NCBI RefSeq assembly: GCF_002205645.1 | Contig: NZ_NIOF01000013.1 | Coordinates: 62,001-126,000, forward strand | Direction: 5' to 3' | DNA from: Roseateles aquatilis | GTDB taxonomy: Bacteria > Pseudomonadota > Gammaproteobacteria > Burkholderiales > Burkholderiaceae_C | Length of the DNA stretch: 64,000 nucleotides | Notes under the pieces: generated by a model | The model's database searches: none | Seen by the model: only the letters and a program-made list of their open reading frames with translations | What the model was told of the DNA's origin: nothing | Translations under genes and position numbers: made by a program | Part shown: positions 19,874 to 28,910 of the stretch, in pieces | Position numbering within the stretch: position 1 is the first letter of the stretch | Layout of the letters: each line of letters starts with the position of its first letter

Positions 19874-20107
19874 CCTTCAGGGCGCGGGTCCGCCCGGGTC
19901 ACGAGGGCTCTCTCCAGGACCCTCAAGCCCTGCGCGGACCCCCGCTGTATCGCGTTCTTCGGGAGAGGACCGAGCGGTACCCCACGGCCACCTTCAGGGC
20001 ACGGGCCCGCCCGGGGCACGAGGGCTCCCTCCAGGACCCTCAAGCCCGGCGCAGACCCCGGCCGCACCGCCTTCCTCGGGAGAGGATCGAGGTGGGCGTG
20101 CCGGGTC
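19874..20107. repeat. Tandem repeat, two copies of 117 bp
   Basis: Copy 1 starts at 19874 and copy 2 at 19991 (both begin CCTTCAGGGC). Over the first 100 bases I count 13 mismatches, so about 87 percent identity. Open frames exist across it on both strands because the period is a multiple of three, but they are Pro/Gly/Arg-rich and lack ribosome binding sites. The repeat fills the space between the kinase and the 3' end of metQ. I see no gene in 19654-20115. Confidence 0.75.
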
Positions 20108-20115
20108 TCTCGGGG

Positions 20116-20898
20116 TCAGAACGCCGGGACGACGGCGCCCTTGTACTGGGTCTGCAGGAAACGCTTGACGGCGTCGGACTGAAGCGCGGCGGCGAGCTTC
20201 TTCACGGCGGGCGCGTTCTGGTTGTCGTCACGGGTGACCAGCCAGTTGGCGTACGGCGACTCACCGCCTTCGATCGCCAGGGCGTCCTTGGCCGGGTTGA
20301 GCTTGGCCTCGAGCGCGTAGTTGGTGTTGATCAGCGCCAGGTCCACCTGCGGCAGGATGCGCGGCAGCGTGGCGGCCTCGATCTCGCGGAACTTCAGCTT
20401 CTTGGGGTTGCCGGCGATGTCCTTGGTGGTGGACAGGATGTTGGTCTTGTCCTTGAGCGTGATCACGCCGGCCTTGTCGAGCAGCAGCAGCGCGCGGCCG
20501 CCGTTGGTCGGGTCGTTGGGGATCGCGACGGTGCCGCCCTCGGGCAGCGCGGCCAGGGTCTTGTGCTTGGTCGAGTAAGCGCCGAACGGCTCCACGTGCA
20601 CCGCCGCCACGGCGACCAGATGCGTGCCCTTGCCCTTGTTGAATTCGTTCAGGTAGGGCTTGTGCTGGAAGAAGTTGGCGTCCAGGCGCTTCTCCGCCAC
20701 TTGCACGTTGGGCTGGACGTAGTCGGTGAAGACCTTGACCTCCAGCTCCACGCCCTGCCTGGCCAGCTCGGGCTTGATCAGGTTCAGGATCTCGGCGTGC
20801 GGCACCGCGGTGGCGGCGACGGTCAGCTTCTCGGCCGAGGCGGTACCGGCGGCGGCCAGCGACAGGGCCGCGATGGCGGCGGTGAACAGCTTCTTCAT
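20116..20898 (-). CDS. metQ: Methionine ABC transporter substrate-binding protein
   Basis: A 260-aa NLPA/MetQ family periplasmic protein. The signal peptide runs MKKLFTAAIAALSLAAAGTASA, cleaved before EKLTVAATAVPHAEIL. Family motifs follow: VQPNVQVAEKRLDANFFQHKPYL, VAIPNDPTNGGRALLLL, and NWLVTRDDNQNAPAVKKL near the end. Most MetQ proteins are lipoproteins, but no lipobox Cys is present here, so this one is probably a soluble periplasmic binder. AGGAG lies 8 bases upstream of the ATG at 20898. It is the third gene after metN and metI, 134 bp downstream of metI. Confidence 0.93.
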   Translation of the reverse strand: MKKLFTAAIAALSLAAAGTASAEKLTVAATAVPHAEILNLIKPELARQGVELEVKVFTDYVQPNVQVAEKRLDANFFQHKPYLNEFNKGKGTHLVAVAAVHVEPFGAYSTKHKTLAALPEGGTVAIPNDPTNGGRALLLLDKAGVITLKDKTNILSTTKDIAGNPKKLKFREIEAATLPRILPQVDLALINTNYALEAKLNPAKDALAIEGGESPYANWLVTRDDNQNAPAVKKLAAALQSDAVKRFLQTQYKGAVVPAF

Positions 20899-21032
20899 GC
20901 TCAAACTCCTCTGAAGGGTCGGATCGCGCTGCCGGCGGCGGCGATCCTTGTGATGACCGCGGGCCGGTCAGGGCCGCGCGGCGGGCAAGCGGGGAAGGCT
21001 CGGGTTCGGGTGGGACGACTGGTGACGTCCGG

Positions 21033-21716
21033 TCAACGGTGGGACACGCGCTGGACCAGCCAGTCGCCCAGCATCTGCAGCAGTTGCACCAGCACCAGCA
21101 GCAGCACGACGGTGACGACCATGACCTCGGTCTGGAAGCGCTGATAGCCGAAGCGGATCGCCAGGTCGCCCAGGCCGCCGCCGCCGATCACGCCGGACAT
21201 CGCCGTGTAGCCGACCAGCGTGATCGCGGTCACTGTCAGCGCGGACAGCAGGCCGGGCAAGGCCTCCGGCAGCAGCGCCTGCCAGACGATCTGGCGCGTG
21301 CTGGCGCCCATCGCCTGGCCGGCCTCGACGATGCCGCGGTCGACGCCGCGCAGCGCGGTCTCGACCAGCCGCGCCAGGAACGGCGTCGCGCCGACGACCA
21401 GCGGCGGGATCGCGCCGGCCACGCCCAGCGACGTGCCGGTGACCAGCAAGGTGAACGGGATCAGCACGATCAGCAGGATGACGAATGGGAGCGAGCGCAG
21501 CACGTTCACCACCAGCGACAGCAGCGCATACAGCTTCGGCGACGAGACCAGCCGGCCCCGGTCGAACAGGTAGAGCGCGATGCCCAGCGGCAAGCCGAGC
21601 AGCGTGGTGAAGCACAGCGATCCGCCCAGCATCAGCAGCGTGTCGCCGCCGGCGGAGGCGATCTCGGCCCAGTCGATCGCGCGCAGCGTGTCGAGCAACG
21701 TGGTGGTGGCGCTCAT
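21033..21716 (-). CDS. metI: Methionine ABC transporter permease
   Basis: A 227-aa inner-membrane permease with five or six hydrophobic helices. It carries the binding-protein-dependent EAA loop ([20 protein letters not shown]), which contacts MetN. It starts at the ATG overlapping the metN stop (ATGA), so the two are translationally coupled. The length is normal for MetI (about 217-230 aa). Confidence 0.94.
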   Translation of the reverse strand: MSATTTLLDTLRAIDWAEIASAGGDTLLMLGGSLCFTTLLGLPLGIALYLFDRGRLVSSPKLYALLSLVVNVLRSLPFVILLIVLIPFTLLVTGTSLGVAGAIPPLVVGATPFLARLVETALRGVDRGIVEAGQAMGASTRQIVWQALLPEALPGLLSALTVTAITLVGYTAMSGVIGGGGLGDLAIRFGYQRFQTEVMVVTVVLLLVLVQLLQMLGDWLVQRVSHR

Positions 21717-22720
21717 GCCCGCAGCTCCTCGATCTGCACGCCGCGCTCGGCCAGCAGCCGTCGCGCGGTGGCCTGGTCGCCGCCGCTGATCGCGATCGTC
21801 AATTGGCCGTAGGGCTCGCGCTTGATGCGGTCGATGCGGCCGGCCAGGATGCCGAAGTCCAGGTTGGCCTGGCGGGCCACCTCGCCCAGCAGCGGCTCAT
21901 AGGTCCGCTCGCCGAAGAAGGTCAGCCGCCACAGGCTGCCGGCGACGTGGGCGTGATCGTCGTTCTGGTCACCCTCGTCGACATGTTCCGCGGCCAGCAC
22001 GAATCGCCGGGCCGTGGCCGAGCGCGGATGCAGGAAGACCTGCGCCACCGGCCCCTGCTCGACGATGCGGCCGTCCTCCAGCACCGCCACGCGGTCGCAG
22101 ACGCGGCGCACCACGTCCATCTCGTGGGTGATCAGGACGATGCTCAGCCCGAGCTCCTCGTTGAGCTCGGCCAGCAGATCGAGGATCGCGCGCGTGGTCT
22201 CGGGGTCGAGGGCGCTGGTGGCCTCGTCGCACAGCAGCACCTGCGGGTCCAGCGCCAGCGCGCGGGCGATGCCGACGCGTTGCTTCTGGCCGCCGGAGAG
22301 CTGGGCCGGGTACTTGTCCGCCTGATCGGCCAGCCCGACGCGCGCCAGCAGCGCCTGCACGCGCGGCCCGATGCGGGCGGCGTCCCAGCCGGCGATGCGC
22401 AGCGGCCAGGCGACGTTCTGCGCCACGGTGCGCGACGCCAGCAAGTTGAAGTGCTGGAAGATCATCGCGATCTTCTGCCGCGCGGCGCGCAGCCCGGCGG
22501 CGTCCAGCGCCTGCAGGTCCCGCCCGGCGACCGACACGCGGCCGCTGTCGGGCCGCTCCAGCAGGTTGATCACGCGCAGCAGCGTGCTCTTGCCCGCCCC
22601 CGAGGCGCCGATGATGCCGAACACCTCGCCCGCCTCCACGCGCAGATCCACGCCTTGCAGCGCCGGCACGCGGCGGCCGTCGACTTCGTAGGACTTGTGC
22701 AGCTGTTCGAGTTGGATCAC
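21713..22720 (-). CDS. metN: Methionine ABC transporter ATP-binding protein
   Basis: A 335-aa ATPase of the MetNIQ D,L-methionine importer. Walker A is GASGAGKST (about 38-46), the signature is LSGGQKQR, Walker B is [12 protein letters not shown], and the switch His is in LITHEMD. The C-terminal NIL domain (about 265-335: [22 protein letters not shown]) is the methionine-binding regulatory domain responsible for trans-inhibition. It is the first gene of the metN-metI-metQ operon. Confidence 0.95.
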   Translation of the reverse strand: MIQLEQLHKSYEVDGRRVPALQGVDLRVEAGEVFGIIGASGAGKSTLLRVINLLERPDSGRVSVAGRDLQALDAAGLRAARQKIAMIFQHFNLLASRTVAQNVAWPLRIAGWDAARIGPRVQALLARVGLADQADKYPAQLSGGQKQRVGIARALALDPQVLLCDEATSALDPETTRAILDLLAELNEELGLSIVLITHEMDVVRRVCDRVAVLEDGRIVEQGPVAQVFLHPRSATARRFVLAAEHVDEGDQNDDHAHVAGSLWRLTFFGERTYEPLLGEVARQANLDFGILAGRIDRIKREPYGQLTIAISGGDQATARRLLAERGVQIEELRA

Positions 22721-22821
22721 GGAGACATGAAGGGCGCTGGCGACCGATGCCGGCGTGCGCCTCTTTGGGGCGAAAAGCCGTGATCCTTAGGGATTACCCG
22801 GGAAATGGCAAGCAATGAATG

Positions 22822-22852
22822 CTTATATGCATATGCCGACCCGCCAATGCAA
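22822..22852 (-). promoter_or_regulatory. Candidate promoter upstream of metN
   Basis: Read on the minus strand, TTGCAT (22852-22847) is followed after 19 bp by TATAAG (22827-22822). It lies in a strikingly AT-rich patch with alternating GCATATGCATAT sequence, about 100 bp before the metN start. I see no SAM-riboswitch-like structure in the leader. Confidence 0.35.
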
Positions 22853-23005
22853 CGTTTTCGCATATGGAGGAGGGCGCCTTCGCGGCGGGGATGCAATGCG
22901 GCGCGGCTTGCCGGTCGTCGCGGCCACGTCGTCCGCGCGTGATCGATCTGATGTCGATCCGCGGCGCGGTGGCCTCGGCGCCCGCCTTTGGTGGTGGCGC
23001 CTCGC

Positions 23006-23608
23006 TCAGCCGGGCAGCGGGAGCGAGGCCAGCTCGCGGATCAATTCGGCGATGTTGTTGCGCAGCGCCGCCTCGGTGGCGATGCGCAGCTGCTCGGTCG
23101 GGTTGAGGCTGTCGTCGATGCCGGCCTTCTGCGTCGTGCGCAGCACCCGTTGGTAGAGCACGTTGCCACCGCCGGCGGCCCGCTCGCTCAGGGTGTAGCG
23201 CACGGCGATCGCGACCTCCGGCCCCATCGGCACGTTGGGCTGCGCCAGCGCCAGCACCTCGACCTTGAGCTGGAAGCGGCCCGTCTCCGGCACGTCGGGC
23301 ATCAGGCCCAGGCGGCGCAGCGACTCCTGATAGGCCTGGTTCAGGCTCATCGCGTTGAAGCGCGTGCCCCACCAGCGCGAGGTTTCCTGACCGCCGGTCA
23401 CCGGCAGCAGGTCGATGTTGCGACGCAACTGCGGGCTGATCCAGGACCGCAGCTGCAGCGAGTCCATGTCGGTCAGCGACGATTCCAGCGGCCGGGCCGG
23501 CGCGCCGCAGCCCGCCACCAGCGCGCAAGCGCAGGCCGCGGCGGCAAGCAGCGCCAGCGGCGCGGAGCGGGCGGGCAGAGCGGGGCGACGGTCGATCATG
23601 GCGGGCAT
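23006..23608 (-). CDS. Predicted lipoprotein, unknown function
   Basis: A 200-aa product. A signal peptide with a lipobox (ALVAGC, Cys about 31) indicates a lipid-anchored envelope protein. I do not recognise the family. The mature part contains DMDSLQLRSWISPQL, SRWWGTRFNAMSLNQAYQESLR and a two-strand beta segment (FQLKVEVLALAQPN, EVAIAVRYTLSE) ahead of an amphipathic C-terminal helix. This is broadly reminiscent of small beta-rich outer-membrane-associated lipoproteins. GGAGG sits 4 bases before the ATG at 23608. It is not obviously part of the met operon or of the amidase gene. Confidence 0.7.
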   Translation of the reverse strand: MPAMIDRRPALPARSAPLALLAAAACACALVAGCGAPARPLESSLTDMDSLQLRSWISPQLRRNIDLLPVTGGQETSRWWGTRFNAMSLNQAYQESLRRLGLMPDVPETGRFQLKVEVLALAQPNVPMGPEVAIAVRYTLSERAAGGGNVLYQRVLRTTQKAGIDDSLNPTEQLRIATEAALRNNIAELIRELASLPLPG

Positions 23609-23734
23609 CTTGCCTCCGGGAAGAACGGGGCGATCGTCGGAAGTGGGCGGCATTCCCGGCCCAACGTTCAGGCAACGACCGGGTCAAGACCGGACAAGGG
23701 CGACGCGACCGCGCCTCGACGGGCGGCCGGCCGC

Positions 23735-24664
23735 TCAGAGCCGCCGATGCTGCAGCGCCGGCAGTTGCGAGCGGACCTGCGCGATGCGCGCGGGATCGAG
23801 CCGCGCCAGCGCCAGCCCTTCGCCCTCGGGCAGGCAGGCCAGCACCTCGCCCCAGGGGTCGACGACCATGCTGTGGCCCCAGGTGCGGCGGCCGTTCTCG
23901 TGGGTGCCGCCCTGCGCGGCGGCGATCACGTAGGCCTGGTTCTCGACCGCGCGGGCACGCAGCAGCAGTTCCCAGTGCGCCTGGCCGGTGGTGTGGGTGA
24001 ACGCGGCCGGCACGCTGATCAGGTCCAGCGGCGCCTGTCCGGCGCTGAAGCTCATCGCGCGGTAGAGCTCCGGGAAGCGCAGGTCATAGCAGATCGACAG
24101 GCCCACGCGCAGCGACGGGCCGCCGCCGGGCATCGCCGCGTCCAGCGTGACCGGCGCCTCGCCGGCTTCGAGCACGCGGGCCTCGTCGTAGCGCTCACGG
24201 CCGTTGTCGTAGCAGAAGAGGTGGAGCTTGTCGTACCGCGTGACCAGCGAGCCGTCCGGCGCGAAGACGCAGGTGGTGTTGCGCACCCGGTCGGCCGGGA
24301 TCGGCGCGCCGGCGATGGCCATCGGCAGCGTGCCGCCGAGGATCCAGACGCCGTGCTCGCGGGCGGCGCGGCTGAGCATGCCCTGGATGGGCGCGTCCAG
24401 GTCGCCGGGGCGCTCGGCGAAGGGCAGCTTGTCGGTGTCCTGGTGGCCCATCAGGCAGAAGTACTCGGGCAGCGACACCAGCGCCGCGCCTTGCCGCGCG
24501 GCTTGCGCGATCCAGTGGCCGGCGCGCGCGAGGTTGGCCTCCAGCGACGTGCCGGAGACCATCTGGACGGCGGCGACCGTGACCGGCGCGCCCGCGGTGG
24601 CCGGGGCGCCCGAGGCGTGCGAGCCAGGGCCGGCGCCAGTGGATTGCGGAGAAGCGGAACTCAT
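23735..24664 (-). CDS. Carbon-nitrogen hydrolase family amidase (Nit1/YbeM-like)
   Basis: A 309-aa nitrilase-superfamily enzyme with the full catalytic triad: E67 in SLPEYFC, K146 in RYDKLHLF and C192 in LSICYDLRFPE. The closest relatives by motif are the Nit1/YbeM proteins, which hydrolyse deaminated glutathione (metabolite repair); a general omega-amidase role is the alternative. The first 27 residues are a low-complexity Ser/Gly/Ala tail. The ATG overlaps the stop codon of the upstream yhdP gene (ATGA), so the two are co-translated. This yhdP-amidase coupling is, to my knowledge, common in betaproteobacteria. Confidence 0.92.
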   Translation of the reverse strand: MSSASPQSTGAGPGSHASGAPATAGAPVTVAAVQMVSGTSLEANLARAGHWIAQAARQGAALVSLPEYFCLMGHQDTDKLPFAERPGDLDAPIQGMLSRAAREHGVWILGGTLPMAIAGAPIPADRVRNTTCVFAPDGSLVTRYDKLHLFCYDNGRERYDEARVLEAGEAPVTLDAAMPGGGPSLRVGLSICYDLRFPELYRAMSFSAGQAPLDLISVPAAFTHTTGQAHWELLLRARAVENQAYVIAAAQGGTHENGRRTWGHSMVVDPWGEVLACLPEGEGLALARLDPARIAQVRSQLPALQHRRL

Positions 24665-27600
24665 TGGACGGACTCCCCTTGCGCGGTCGACGTGCCGTTG
24701 TAGTTGCCCTGCGGTTGCGCGCGGCGCGGCAGCTGCTCGATGCGTGGATCGGACCAGGTGCCGGTGACGCGGAACTCCTCGGTGTTGGCCGCGACGATCG
24801 GCTTGCGCAGCAGCCACTGGGCCAGGAACGCGCCCAGGCCGATGGCCGGGTTGATCGCGGCATAGGCCAGCGCGGCACCGCCGGCGTTGATCTCGGGCAG
24901 GACCAGCACGTGCAGGTCCTGCGTCTCGGCCGCCAGGTCGGCGGTGCCTTCCATCATGACCGCCGCCTGCAGGCCGCGCATGCGCAGGTTGTCGCTGCGG
25001 GCCACGCCCTTGGCGATGCGGATGTCGCCGATGACGTTGTCGAAGGCGAAGCCCTCCGAGAACACGTCGCGGAAGTCCAGCATCAGGCGCCGCGGCAGCG
25101 ATTGCAGGCTCAGCACGCCGAGCAGCCGGCCGACGCCGGGCTCGGCCTTCAGGAACTGGCCCGAGTCGATCGAGACGTTCAACTGGCCGTTCATGCTCGC
25201 GTAGTCGGGCGAGAGCGGCGAGCCCTGCCAGGACACCTTGCCGGTCAACTGCCCCTTGCCGCCGCGCAGGACCTGGCCCTGGCCGAGCCGCTCCAGCAGC
25301 TTGCCGGCGTCCGCCACGTCGAGCTTCCAGTCCAGGTCGGTGCGGCGCGGGGCGCGGCCGGGCTCCGGCGCCCACTGGCCGGCGGCGGTCAGCGTCGCGT
25401 CGGGGCTCTTGAGCAGCAGCTTGTTGAGCTTCCAGTCGCGTGCGTCGCTCTGCTGCTGCGCGTCGATCTCAAGCCGGCCCAGGTGCTTGCCGCGCAGCTC
25501 GAAGTCGTCGACGACGATGTCCAGCGCCGGCACCGAGCGCGGCTGCTTGTCCAGCAGTTGCTCGACCGAATCGGCGTCGCTCTTGGGCACCGACAGGCGG
25601 GTCAGCCGCGCGAAGACGCGGCCCGGCTGGCCAGCCTTGGCCGCGCGCACCTCGATGACGCCGCTGAGCTGTTCCGCGTCGCCCGAGACGCGCCAGCCCG
25701 CGCCCGCGCTGTCGCGCGAAACGGCGGCGTTGACGCGGTTGAGCGTGCGGCCGGCCGCTTGCAGCGTCTGCGCCTTCAGCGTCAGTTGCGCCGGCGCGTA
25801 GCCATCGTCGATGGCGCCGTCGAGGTCGACGCCCGTGTCCTTCGCCCCGGTCAGCGCCGGCAGCGCGGTCTGCCACGCGTCGGCGTTGAACTGGTCGAAG
25901 GTCGCGCGCGCCACCACGCCTTGCGCGGGCAGGTCGGGCAGCTTCTCGCGCACCGCGATCGCGCCGCGCAGGACCTTGGGCTCGTGGGTCACGTCGCGTT
26001 GGTAGACGGCCTGCACCGGGCCGGCCTCGACACGCAACTCGTCGCGCTGCGTGCCGGCCGGCGCCGCCAGCGCGCGCGTGGCGACACGCAGCGGCCAGGA
26101 TTCCTCGGCGCTCTTGCGCAGCGGCGCCGGCAGGTCGATCGCGATGCCCTGCATCGGACTCGACACGGTGACCTCGGTCTGGCCCTTGACGATGCCCAGC
26201 TCGAAACGCACCGCGGCCTGCCCGCTCATGACCGACGCCGCATGCGTCAGGCCCAGTTCCGGCGCGGCGCGCAGGGCCTCGGCCGTGACGGCGCCCTGCG
26301 CGACGAAACGCATGTTGCCGTCGGGCAGGCTGCCGCCTTCGAAGCTGGCATCCCCGCCCAGCACGCGGGCCTGGCCGCCGCGGATCTGCAAGCCCTTCTG
26401 GTCGAAGTCGATGCGGGCCCGGGCCTGGCCCAGCAGCGGCGTGTCCGGACGGATCCGCACGTCGTTGCCGGTCAGCAGGACCTGCCCCTTCACCGTCGTG
26501 CCGTCGATGTGGTTCAGCGGCAGCCGCAGGTTGAGCTTGAGCGCCAGCGGGCCGTTGGCGACGGTGTTGTCCAGCACGTGGCTGGTCAGCTCGGCCACCG
26601 GCGAGGCCCGCACGTAGCGCAGGCCGTCGGCCAGCGCGCCGCGCGCCTGGCCGTCGATCTCCAGCACCGGCTGGTGGTGGTACAGGTCGGGGATGGCGCC
26701 CTGGACGTTGGTCAGTTCCACGCCCATCAGCCGGGCGCGGCCGTTGCGGATGTTCATCGCGGCGCGGTCGAAGACCAGCTCGGCGTTGAGCTGCTCCATC
26801 GCGGGCCAGGGCGAGTTGAAGGCGGGGTGGTCGTCCTCGGCGGGATGGCTGGGCACGTAGGCCAGCGTCAGGTCGCGCACCTGGCCCACCACGCGGAACT
26901 GGCCCTTGCTGCGTGGCGCGTCGAAGGGGAACTCCGCCATGTCGCCCTGCAGTCGCACCTGGATCTTGTGGACGATACCGTCCCGGATCGCGTCGCGGAT
27001 GTAGCGGCGCGCGTCGGGTCCCATCGTGGACGGCAGGTAACGCAGCACGCGCGGCGCGCGGATCTCGTCGATCCGGCCGGTGAGGTCGAGCTTGCCCGAG
27101 TCGTGCGGCCGCTTGCCGTCGCCGTTCTGCCAGACGCCGTCCAGCTCGGCGTGCAGGTCTTCGTTGACGAGCCGGACGCCGGCGAACTTCACCGTCCATT
27201 GCACGTGCGGCGCCGATGCCGCCGACGCGGGCGCGGCCGGCACCGAGGCGGCCGCCAGCGGGCTGACAACGGCGGCGGGGGCCGGGGCGCGCCGGCCGGC
27301 GGGCGCGGGCGGGCGCTGCGCGTGCCAGCTCAGCGCGGCCTCGGCCTGCTTCAGCGGGACCAGCGCTTCCTCGAAGACGCCCGGCACGGTGATCTGTCCG
27401 TCCCGGATCGCCAGCGTCGCGGTGCCGCCCTGCTCGGTGGCCTCGAACTGCAGGTCGGCGCCGCTGACGCCGGGCCGCCCGGTCGGCGGCGCGGAGCCGG
27501 GCTCGGCCGGCGGCTCCGGCGCGGCCGCCGCCAGTTGCAGCCCCTGCAACTGCCCGCGGGCGCGGTAGGCGTGCGGCGTGTCGATCGGGCCGTCCCAGTG

Positions 27601-28836
27601 GAACTGAAGCTCGCGCAGCAGGCCGCCGGGTTTCATGTCCGCAATGAGCTGGCGCTGCGATTCGGCCAGCGGCAGGCGCGCCAGGATCTGCGCGCCGAGC
27701 GCCAGGTCCAGCTGCTGCGCATGGAAGTCGCCGCCGGTCAGCGCGCCGGTCTTGGGATCGCGCTTCACGTCCAGCATCCAGTCGGAACGCGGCCAGTCCA
27801 GCCCGTCGCCGGCCTGGAAGCCGAGCTGCCGGGCTTCCAGCGACATCGACTGCGGCGTCTGCTTCAGCACCAGCCGGCCGCCGATCTGCGCCAGCGCCAG
27901 TTCCGGCAGGCCTGGCCCGACGCGCAGCTTGACCGCGCGCAGGCCCATGTCCAGCGTCAGGCTGCGCGGCTGGCCCTTGTCCAGCTCCAGCCAGGCGCGC
28001 AGGGCGCCGTCGCCCTCGTTGAGCTCGAACGGCAGGTCGACGTAGCGGCGCAGCTCGCGCACGTCGGTGCGCGGCAGGTCGCCGTAGAGCTGGCCGCTCC
28101 AGTGCTGCAGCGCGCCGGGGCGGTCCAGCAGGGACTGGGTGAACTCGCCGCGCAGCGTGAAGCGCTCGCCCCAGCCGGCCGGCGGCGTGGCGTCGACGCG
28201 CAGCCGGTGGCGGCGCAGGCCGTTGCGCAGCACCAGGTTGAGATCGAAGAGCTCCAGCGGCGGCGCGGCGCGCAGCTCGTCGACCCAGCGGATGCGGCCG
28301 TGCAGGATGACGAACTCGTGCTGCTCGAAGAACCAGTCGGTGGCGGCCTCGGAGGTCGGCGCGTCGGCGGCGCCGTCCACGCTGAGCCCGGCGACGAAGA
28401 CGCGGCCCTGCGCGTCGCGGCGCAGCAGGAGTTCCGGACTGTCCAGCAGCAACTGGGAGAAGCGCAGCTCCATCGCCACCAGCGAGCGGGCCGACACGGC
28501 GGCGCTGACGCGCGGCAGATGCAGGGCCTCGTGGCCGTTGGCATCGATGACGCGGACATCGCGCAGGTCCAGCGCGGGGATCCAGCCGGAGGAATTGGCG
28601 CTGATCGCGCCGATCCGCACGGGTACCCCCAATGCCTTGGTGGCTTGCTTTTCGAGCTCGGGGCGCCAGTCGTCGATGTGGGGCAGAATCGCCCAGTGCA
28701 GCGCCAGCCAGGCCGCCATCAGCAGGGTGAAAAGACCCAGCAGGGGGAGTCCGAGCCAGAGGGCGCAGCGCGTCCCCCAGTGTCGCGTCGCGACCGCGGA
28801 ACCAGAGTCAGTACGGGTGACGGCAGACGAGGACAT
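24661..28836 (-). CDS. yhdP: YhdP family AsmA-like envelope protein
   Basis: A 1391-aa protein of the YhdP/TIGR02099 family. One N-terminal transmembrane helix (about 22-45, WLGLPLLGLFTLLMAAWLAL) anchors a very long periplasmic beta-rich region. The C-terminus carries the AsmA-like signature (DFRDVFSEGFAFDNVIGDIRI, ILPEINAGGAALAYAAINPAIGLGAFL). E. coli YhdP, with TamB and YdbH, moves phospholipids between the inner and outer membranes; the same role is inferred here. The length is near the family norm (about 1270-1400). The ATG at 28836 has no clear Shine-Dalgarno; an upstream in-frame ATG at 28932 would overlap glnE and is rejected. It is divergent from glnE, 74 bp apart. Confidence 0.93.
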   Translation of the reverse strand: MSSSAVTRTDSGSAVATRHWGTRCALWLGLPLLGLFTLLMAAWLALHWAILPHIDDWRPELEKQATKALGVPVRIGAISANSSGWIPALDLRDVRVIDANGHEALHLPRVSAAVSARSLVAMELRFSQLLLDSPELLLRRDAQGRVFVAGLSVDGAADAPTSEAATDWFFEQHEFVILHGRIRWVDELRAAPPLELFDLNLVLRNGLRRHRLRVDATPPAGWGERFTLRGEFTQSLLDRPGALQHWSGQLYGDLPRTDVRELRRYVDLPFELNEGDGALRAWLELDKGQPRSLTLDMGLRAVKLRVGPGLPELALAQIGGRLVLKQTPQSMSLEARQLGFQAGDGLDWPRSDWMLDVKRDPKTGALTGGDFHAQQLDLALGAQILARLPLAESQRQLIADMKPGGLLRELQFHWDGPIDTPHAYRARGQLQGLQLAAAAPEPPAEPGSAPPTGRPGVSGADLQFEATEQGGTATLAIRDGQITVPGVFEEALVPLKQAEAALSWHAQRPPAPAGRRAPAPAAVVSPLAAASVPAAPASAASAPHVQWTVKFAGVRLVNEDLHAELDGVWQNGDGKRPHDSGKLDLTGRIDEIRAPRVLRYLPSTMGPDARRYIRDAIRDGIVHKIQVRLQGDMAEFPFDAPRSKGQFRVVGQVRDLTLAYVPSHPAEDDHPAFNSPWPAMEQLNAELVFDRAAMNIRNGRARLMGVELTNVQGAIPDLYHHQPVLEIDGQARGALADGLRYVRASPVAELTSHVLDNTVANGPLALKLNLRLPLNHIDGTTVKGQVLLTGNDVRIRPDTPLLGQARARIDFDQKGLQIRGGQARVLGGDASFEGGSLPDGNMRFVAQGAVTAEALRAAPELGLTHAASVMSGQAAVRFELGIVKGQTEVTVSSPMQGIAIDLPAPLRKSAEESWPLRVATRALAAPAGTQRDELRVEAGPVQAVYQRDVTHEPKVLRGAIAVREKLPDLPAQGVVARATFDQFNADAWQTALPALTGAKDTGVDLDGAIDDGYAPAQLTLKAQTLQAAGRTLNRVNAAVSRDSAGAGWRVSGDAEQLSGVIEVRAAKAGQPGRVFARLTRLSVPKSDADSVEQLLDKQPRSVPALDIVVDDFELRGKHLGRLEIDAQQQSDARDWKLNKLLLKSPDATLTAAGQWAPEPGRAPRRTDLDWKLDVADAGKLLERLGQGQVLRGGKGQLTGKVSWQGSPLSPDYASMNGQLNVSIDSGQFLKAEPGVGRLLGVLSLQSLPRRLMLDFRDVFSEGFAFDNVIGDIRIAKGVARSDNLRMRGLQAAVMMEGTADLAAETQDLHVLVLPEINAGGAALAYAAINPAIGLGAFLAQWLLRKPIVAANTEEFRVTGTWSDPRIEQLPRRAQPQGNYNGTSTAQGESVQ

Positions 28837-28910
28837 GTAAGAGGAAACGGCGGAGGCCGAATCTAGCACAGCCGTTTCCGGCCACGAGCCAGCGAGAGCT
28901 TTCTTTACCG

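Noticed and set aside
19752-20168. Pro/Gly/Arg-rich frames over the 117-bp repeat on both strands
   Set aside because: They exist because the repeat length is a multiple of three. No ribosome binding site or domain; the region is better read as a noncoding repeat.
22721-22860. SAM riboswitch ahead of metN
   Set aside because: The leader lacks the conserved stems of SAM riboswitches. It shows only an AT-rich promoter-like patch.
24664-28866. A 1400-codon open frame antisense to yhdP
   Set aside because: Composition (Arg, Gln, His, Ala-rich), no domain, no ribosome binding site. A typical high-GC antisense shadow of a long real gene.
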